Below the pieces are notes generated by a model, which worked only from the letters and a program-made list of their open reading frames with translations, searched no databases and was not told the DNA's origin. A program made the translations under genes and the position numbers. A DNA stretch of 64,000 nucleotides from Pseudoalteromonas sp. A25 (GTDB lineage Bacteria > Pseudomonadota > Gammaproteobacteria > Enterobacterales > Alteromonadaceae): contig NZ_AP021846.1 of assembly GCF_009176705.1 (NCBI RefSeq), forward strand, positions 211,001 through 275,000, written 5' to 3'. This document shows positions 59,398-64,000 of this stretch, piece after piece (within the stretch, counting starts at the first letter, position 1; the number at the start of each line of letters is the position of its first letter).

Positions 59398-60507
59398 TTA
59401 AAATAAACGAACTAAACGACCGCTATTTTCTAGGCCGTAATATAGACCTGCAGCACCACTTAATAATCCTAAGACTAATCCTGCTAAGCCAATAACATGA
59501 GATTTGACACCAAACTTGGCATTTTTTGAAAACAGCGCTTGGTGCACATTGTACTGGCCTAAAGATAAAAATATCGCCAATAAAAGATAGGCAATTGCTG
59601 GCATAAACCAACCCTCGGTATATGTATATCCTATTGCCATCACCAACGTACAAATAATGATACCAAGGGAGTTAAGTTTACCCGATTGCTTAATGCTATT
59701 TTTTGTTTTGTTATCGCGACATAGTGATGCTACGCAATGAGTATTCATTATGTTGGCCAATAGTGCTGCGAGGCCGCCAATAAAAGCGCCCGAAAATATC
59801 AATGACACTTTCCCTACGCTACCAGAGAGTAGTTTTGAACCAGCTGCACTAGCTGCACTAGCTGCACTAGCTGTCGTTGATGTCGTAAGGCTCGTTAAGC
59901 TAATAATACTCACCGGTGCGGATGAAAGTAAAATTTGGCCATAGCGCGCTAACACTTGTTCCTTAAGTAGTTCACGAGCACGTTGAAGGCGTTTTCGTAC
60001 ATTGCTATCGGATAGCCCAAGCAATGTCGCAACTGCTTTGCTATCTTGTGCTTCACGATAAAACAGTATAACTATTTCTCTGCTTTCATCTGGCAAATTG
60101 CTAATGAGTGCGTGCACAATGTCACGTTGCTCAGACTTAAGCAGATTAATTTCCTGAATATGCTGCTGTGTACTGAGAGTCTCAAGGCACGCTTGTAGCC
60201 GCTCTTCATTAAAAACGATATGGCTTTTGTTATCACGTAAGAAGTTTATTGCGGTATGCCGAGTGATCTGCCTTATCCATGGTAAAAAGCTATGATTATT
60301 TTTGAGCTTTGCTAAGTCTTGCCAAGCCTTTAAAAAGACCTGCTGACTGACATCTTGAGTGGCATCTCTATCTTTGGTAATTGCCAATGCGATACTGTCG
60401 ACTGTGCTAGTGGTAACTGCGACTAATTTGTTAAATGCGTTTATATCCCCTTGTCGGGCTTTTAGCACATTATTTTCAAGTTGTTGCTCGAAACTTGATA
60501 TATTCAT
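59398..60507 (-). CDS. ECF-like sigma-70 factor fused to a membrane domain
   Basis: A 369-residue protein. Residues 1-190 hold a sigma-70 region 2 (DATQDVSQQVFLKAWQDLAKL) and region 4 (LPDESREIVILFYRE, ATLLGLSDSNVRKRLQRAR). After a Ser/Ala/Thr-rich linker that contains a tandem repeat, the C-terminal 150 residues form about four transmembrane helices. ECF factors are normally about 190 residues and soluble; a membrane extension could hold the factor at the membrane or act as its own sensor. No separate anti-sigma gene lies nearby. Confidence 0.78.
   Translation of the reverse strand: MNISSFEQQLENNVLKARQGDINAFNKLVAVTTSTVDSIALAITKDRDATQDVSQQVFLKAWQDLAKLKNNHSFLPWIRQITRHTAINFLRDNKSHIVFNEERLQACLETLSTQQHIQEINLLKSEQRDIVHALISNLPDESREIVILFYREAQDSKAVATLLGLSDSNVRKRLQRARELLKEQVLARYGQILLSSAPVSIISLTSLTTSTTASAASAASAAGSKLLSGSVGKVSLIFSGAFIGGLAALLANIMNTHCVASLCRDNKTKNSIKQSGKLNSLGIIICTLVMAIGYTYTEGWFMPAIAYLLLAIFLSLGQYNVHQALFSKNAKFGVKSHVIGLAGLVLGLLSGAAGLYYGLENSGRLVRLF
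59842..59873. repeat. 9-bp tandem repeat in the sigma-factor linker
   Basis: AGCTGCACT occurs three times in full plus a five-base partial unit. It encodes Ala-Ala-Ser triplets in the linker of the minus-strand gene; unit changes would stay in frame. Confidence 0.85.
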
Positions 60508-60745
60508 AACTGTTCCTCACTTAGGTTCGTTGCTAGTTTGCGTGACTCTCTGTGCTGTGTCTATACGTTTAGAGTCTGACCATTTGAGTGCTATGAAGTG
60601 GTGAAAGGTTGTTTGGTTCATCCGTTTTATTCCTTTTTAATTAAAGCGCCTTACAAAGGCACAGGTAAAACGGAGTTTGTGACAATATTTTTGAGTTTTT
60701 TTAAGAATATGCCCCAATCACAGAGGTTAGGGCAGGTACCAGATC
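60508..60745. other. Intergenic region between sigma factor and trmA
   Basis: It holds the promoter side of the sigma gene and the 3' side of trmA, both minus strand. I see no supported gene or clear terminator. Confidence 0.45.
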
Positions 60746-61843
60746 TTATTTGCGCTGTAAAAATACACCGGACTCAACATGGTGGGTGTAAGGGAATTGA
60801 TCAAAAATCGCAATGCGTGACACTGTGTGCGTCTCGCAAAGTAGTTCTAGATCACGTTCTAATGTGTCTGGATTACAAGAGATATAAATAATATTGTCGT
60901 AGTTGGCAACCAGTCTGCAAGTCAGTTCATCCATTCCTGCACGTGGCGGGTCAACCAAAATGGTTTGGCAGTGATAATCTTGCAGATTTATACCATTAAG
61001 CCTTGAAAAAGAACGCTCTCCCTTCATGGCTTGCGTAAATTCTTCACTAGACATACGAATGATATCTAGATTTTCAACTTTATTGGCCGCAATATTATAT
61101 TGCGCTGAATGTACCGACGATTTTGATATTTCTGTTGCTAGAACTTTATTGAAACTGTCCGCAAGTGCGATAGAAAAATTACCATTACCGCAGTAAAGCT
61201 CCAACAAATCATTTTTCAGCGGCGCGCATATCGACTGAGCCCAAGCAAGCATTTTCTCATTTACTTTTGCGTTAGGCTGAGTGAAGCTGTTTTCGACTTG
61301 TTGATAAATGAGCGTTTGATCATTGACGTTTAGTTTCTCAGTGACAAAGTCATCGCCAAAAACAACTTTTTGTTTTCTTGCTCTACCAATAAAGTCAATC
61401 TTATAAGTTTTTTGTAGCTCTTGACGCAATTGCTGCATGGCACTTTGCCAATGCTCATCAAGTGGTTTGTGGTACAAAAGGCTAACTAAGATTTCGCCAC
61501 TTAGTGTCGATAGGTAATCTATTTGAAAGAGTTTTCTGCGAAGCACTTCATTATGACGCAGTTTATCCATCATCACTTGCATCATTTCTTGGATCAGTGG
61601 TGCTGCAGGGTCAAATTGATCTACGCGTATTTTTTGTTTGGTTTGTTGATCAAACATAATGTGAAAAAGATCATCACCTTCATGCCAAACTCTAAACTCT
61701 GCGCGCTGTCTATACTGCGTTTTAGGTGAGTCATACACTTCCAGTTCTGGTGCATTAAACTTTGCGAATTGCTCGCTGATGCGTTGTTGTTTTTCTGCGA
61801 GCTGTTGCTCGTAGACAGAAGTATCGATCAGAATGACAGCCAT
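60746..61843 (-). CDS. trmA: tRNA (uracil-5-)-methyltransferase
   Basis: Makes ribothymidine at position 54 of tRNAs. The AdoMet loop LELYCGNGNFS, the DPPRAGMDE motif and the catalytic cysteine in ISCNPDTLERD are all present, as is the C-terminal glutamate (HHVESGVFL). At 365 residues it is the TrmA, not the RlmD, size, and it lacks a TRAM domain and the 4Fe-4S cysteines. Confidence 0.95.
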   Translation of the reverse strand: MAVILIDTSVYEQQLAEKQQRISEQFAKFNAPELEVYDSPKTQYRQRAEFRVWHEGDDLFHIMFDQQTKQKIRVDQFDPAAPLIQEMMQVMMDKLRHNEVLRRKLFQIDYLSTLSGEILVSLLYHKPLDEHWQSAMQQLRQELQKTYKIDFIGRARKQKVVFGDDFVTEKLNVNDQTLIYQQVENSFTQPNAKVNEKMLAWAQSICAPLKNDLLELYCGNGNFSIALADSFNKVLATEISKSSVHSAQYNIAANKVENLDIIRMSSEEFTQAMKGERSFSRLNGINLQDYHCQTILVDPPRAGMDELTCRLVANYDNIIYISCNPDTLERDLELLCETHTVSRIAIFDQFPYTHHVESGVFLQRK

Positions 61844-62026
61844 AATTACAAGTACCTTACAAAACCAGAGGCGCTATTGTAGGGAGCATTGCGAATTTGT
61901 CCAGTTTATCGCATAAAAATTGTTTCTTTTTTATACTAAACACTACAGCTTAGTTGATTTTGGTCGATAACAAGGAACGTATGGTTGTGCTTTACGCAGA
62001 GTGACCGTGATATTTGGAGCCATGTT

Positions 62027-63127
62027 ATGAAGATAGGACAATTACATCAATTGCTTAACCCAGCAATGACAAACAAAGCAAACAAACCTCATACGTTTGT
62101 GCCTAGTATTAAATTGAATTCAGATAGCTACTTTGGAGACAAAAATAAACTGGCTGCAATGGTATTAGATGACAAACTCGCCCAAGCATTGGGTATAGAG
62201 AAAAAGGCAGAAAAAGAAAAACCACTATTTGATTTTGATGCGATAACCAAAAATGTCTTAGATTTTGTTACTGCAGCGGTTAAACGCGCAAAAGCGGATG
62301 GCAAAGACGACGATGTTTTAAAAGATATGCTTGGAGCTGCACGCAAGGGCGTACAAATGGGTATAGATGAAGCAACGGAAGAGCTCAAAGGTGTTAATGC
62401 GTTTAATGAAGAAATAGAGCAAGGGATTGAGAAGGCAAAAGAAGGGATTTTTAATGGCTTAGATGATTTTGAGGAATCTCTGTTTAGTCCGAAATCACAA
62501 TCAATGCAAATATCACAAGCACAGTACGCAAGTTTATCTAATCAGGCCGAGTATAGTTTTACCACCGCAGAAGGGGACGAAGTTAAGATAAGCTTTAGTG
62601 ATGTTCGCTCGGAGTCACAGGCAGCGGCTTACAGCCAAAAAGGGAACGATTATGGACTTGCTGTTGGGCAACAAAGTAACCATGAAGTGAGCTTTTCAAT
62701 ATCCGTCAATGGCGAGTTAAACCTGCAAGAGCAACAGGCTATTAATGAAATGATGAAAGATGTCCGTAATGTCAGTGATTCATTTTTCTCTGGTGCGTAT
62801 GATGATGCACTCGATAAAGCAAAATCACTCAATATTGACAGTGATCAGATCACTAACTTTACGATGGACTTACGTCAATCAAAAACCACTGCGGCGATTA
62901 GCCAATACCAGCAATCAAACCCATTGAAAGATATTGAAAAAGAGCTTCAACCGCTTGATAAGCAATTAGAGAATGTGCACGATCAAGGCAAGAAATTAGG
63001 AATCGAACAGCAACTGCCAGATATTCTAGCTTGGCTTAATGAAGGACAAGCACGCTTGAATGAATTTCTAGATTATGCAAAAGGCTTCTTTGAGCAGTTA
63101 AATGCGCGTGAGCAACAGAAGAAGTAA
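62027..63127 (+). CDS. DUF5610-like protein of unknown function
   Basis: A 366-residue soluble, charged, helical protein. The middle (VTAAVKRAKADGKDDD, then ARKGVQMGIDEATEEL) resembles DUF5610, which I recall only loosely, so the family name is tentative. A strand-rich segment (QAEYSFTTAEGDEVKISF, EVSFSISVNGELN) follows, then a C-terminal coiled-coil-like helix. No signal peptide is seen. ATG 62027 with TTGGAG at 62014-62018 is preferred over a start 14 codons earlier. Confidence 0.6.
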   Translation: MKIGQLHQLLNPAMTNKANKPHTFVPSIKLNSDSYFGDKNKLAAMVLDDKLAQALGIEKKAEKEKPLFDFDAITKNVLDFVTAAVKRAKADGKDDDVLKDMLGAARKGVQMGIDEATEELKGVNAFNEEIEQGIEKAKEGIFNGLDDFEESLFSPKSQSMQISQAQYASLSNQAEYSFTTAEGDEVKISFSDVRSESQAAAYSQKGNDYGLAVGQQSNHEVSFSISVNGELNLQEQQAINEMMKDVRNVSDSFFSGAYDDALDKAKSLNIDSDQITNFTMDLRQSKTTAAISQYQQSNPLKDIEKELQPLDKQLENVHDQGKKLGIEQQLPDILAWLNEGQARLNEFLDYAKGFFEQLNAREQQKK

Positions 63128-63189
63128 TTTATTTTTAAGATGTGTCATGGCAAACTGCTACGGATTGTATAGATTGGAGTTGTTGTAGT

Positions 63190-63969
63190 TTGCCACACAT
63201 TTTGGTTTTTGATTCGGGCGTTGGTGGTACAAGTGTCTTAGAGCATATTAAATTATTAGTGCCGACGGCTGAATATAGTTATGTGATGGATAATGCACTG
63301 CTTCCTTATGGCTTGCAATCAGAGCAAACAATCCAAGCGCGTTTGGCTTGTCTAGTCAAACGTGCTAACCAGCTAAGTGTTCCTGTTGATTTGATTGTTA
63401 TTGCATGTAATACGGCTTCGACACATGCTTTGGCAACAACGCGAGAATTGACAGACATTCCAATCGTAGGGGTCGTACCAGCAATAAAGCCTGCGGTTTT
63501 GAGCAGTCAAAAAAAACATATCGCGTTGTTGGCTACACCTGCAACCTCCAGTAACGCGTATACACAATCTTTAATTAGAGAATATGCAAAAGATTGCCAA
63601 GTAGACTTACATCAATCCACAAAACTGGTTTCACTGGCCGAACAGCTCTATTGGCAAGGCTCGTTTGATGTAGGTCAGTTACACGATGAGTTAGCGTTGA
63701 TCGATATTAGTGAAAAAGTAGACCGCATTGTACTTGGTTGCACGCACTTCCCGATACTTAAAGCACAGCTGAGCCAATATTATGGTCATAGTGTAGAGTT
63801 AATAGATTCTGGTGCTGCAATCGCTAAGCGCGTCAAATTTTTGCTTAGTAATAAACTAGAAGTGTTAGAAGGGACCAATAAAAAGCCGTTACAATTCTAT
63901 GCAACGGCTCCTGATAACCTGGTTTTTAACAGTCAGATTGAACTACAAGCAATGTCTCTTAACTGTTAG
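63190..63969 (+). CDS. murI: Glutamate racemase
   Basis: Makes D-glutamate for peptidoglycan. The catalytic cysteines lie in ACNTAST and LGCTHFP, and the opening is LVFDSGVGGTSV. The start is probably TTG 63190, which gives MPHILVFDSGVGG as usual for the family, with GGAG about ten bases upstream; an in-frame GTG at 63142 adds 16 unusual residues. Mature length about 259. Confidence 0.92.
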   Translation: MPHILVFDSGVGGTSVLEHIKLLVPTAEYSYVMDNALLPYGLQSEQTIQARLACLVKRANQLSVPVDLIVIACNTASTHALATTRELTDIPIVGVVPAIKPAVLSSQKKHIALLATPATSSNAYTQSLIREYAKDCQVDLHQSTKLVSLAEQLYWQGSFDVGQLHDELALIDISEKVDRIVLGCTHFPILKAQLSQYYGHSVELIDSGAAIAKRVKFLLSNKLEVLEGTNKKPLQFYATAPDNLVFNSQIELQAMSLNC

Positions 63970-64000
63970 CTTCTTCTTCATTATCGAATTGCTTTTGCTT
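63959..64000 (-). CDS. Possible C-terminal end of a minus-strand gene
   Basis: A frame open to the right edge ends in KQKQFDNEEEANS and a TAA that overlaps the murI stop. An acidic tail like this is common for cytoplasmic proteins, but only 13 residues are visible. Confidence 0.3.
   Translation of the reverse strand, partial: KQKQFDNEEEANS

Overview
The window looks like chromosomal DNA from a marine gammaproteobacterium of the order Alteromonadales, most like Pseudoalteromonas. This rests on gene order, AT-rich base composition, the shape of the type II secretion operon and the secreted-protein repertoire; no marker gene such as rRNA is present. Several neighbourhoods match conserved gammaproteobacterial blocks: yihY-dtd-fabY(yiiD), sthA next to fabR, hslR-hslO-pckA, srkA-dsbA, gspC to gspN and leuABCD.

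Layout. Positions 1-3.8 kb hold a partial YihY membrane protein, a prolyl aminopeptidase, D-aminoacyl-tRNA deacylase, a SpeE-like methyltransferase and FabY. 3.9-10.2 kb is accessory: a periplasmic solute-binding protein, an AraC regulator divergent from an MFS carrier, a LysR regulator divergent from a Bcr/CflA-like MFS exporter with a GNAT enzyme, and a DUF1707/LiaF-like protein. 10.5-14.6 kb has a GH97 glucosidase divergent from a cupredoxin-like plus outer-membrane-barrel pair. 14.6-18 kb is redox and lipid homeostasis: sthA, a fatty-acid desaturase and fabR, with a clear FabR-type operator between the last two.

18.3-28.4 kb is the most unusual part. Six consecutive co-directional genes encode signal-peptide proteins: an M4 metalloprotease with PKD and GEVED modules, a protein ending in a Hint (intein/hedgehog-like) autoprocessing domain, three related proteins sharing two cysteine-pair signatures, and a small GEVED protein. 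I know no described system with this make-up. The paralogues resemble pore-forming (MACPF/CDC-like) proteins in layout, but they lack the classical signature and that idea is inference.

28.6-33.6 kb is leuABCD with a leucine-rich leader peptide and attenuator. 33.6-42.6 kb carries a secreted unknown, a globin, a TerB-like protein, hemN, a chemoreceptor, pckA (preceded by two identical ACCGGT-centred operators), hslO and hslR. 42.8-54.2 kb is a complete gspC-gspN type II secretion operon without the prepilin peptidase; it is a plausible export route for the secreted proteases, the GH97 enzyme and the six-gene cluster. 54.2-64 kb has a UPF0149 protein, two small coupled genes, ccoG, srkA with tandem dsbA genes, an ECF-like sigma factor fused to a membrane domain, trmA, a DUF5610-like protein and murI. 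I saw no tRNA, rRNA, CRISPR array, insertion sequence or prophage.
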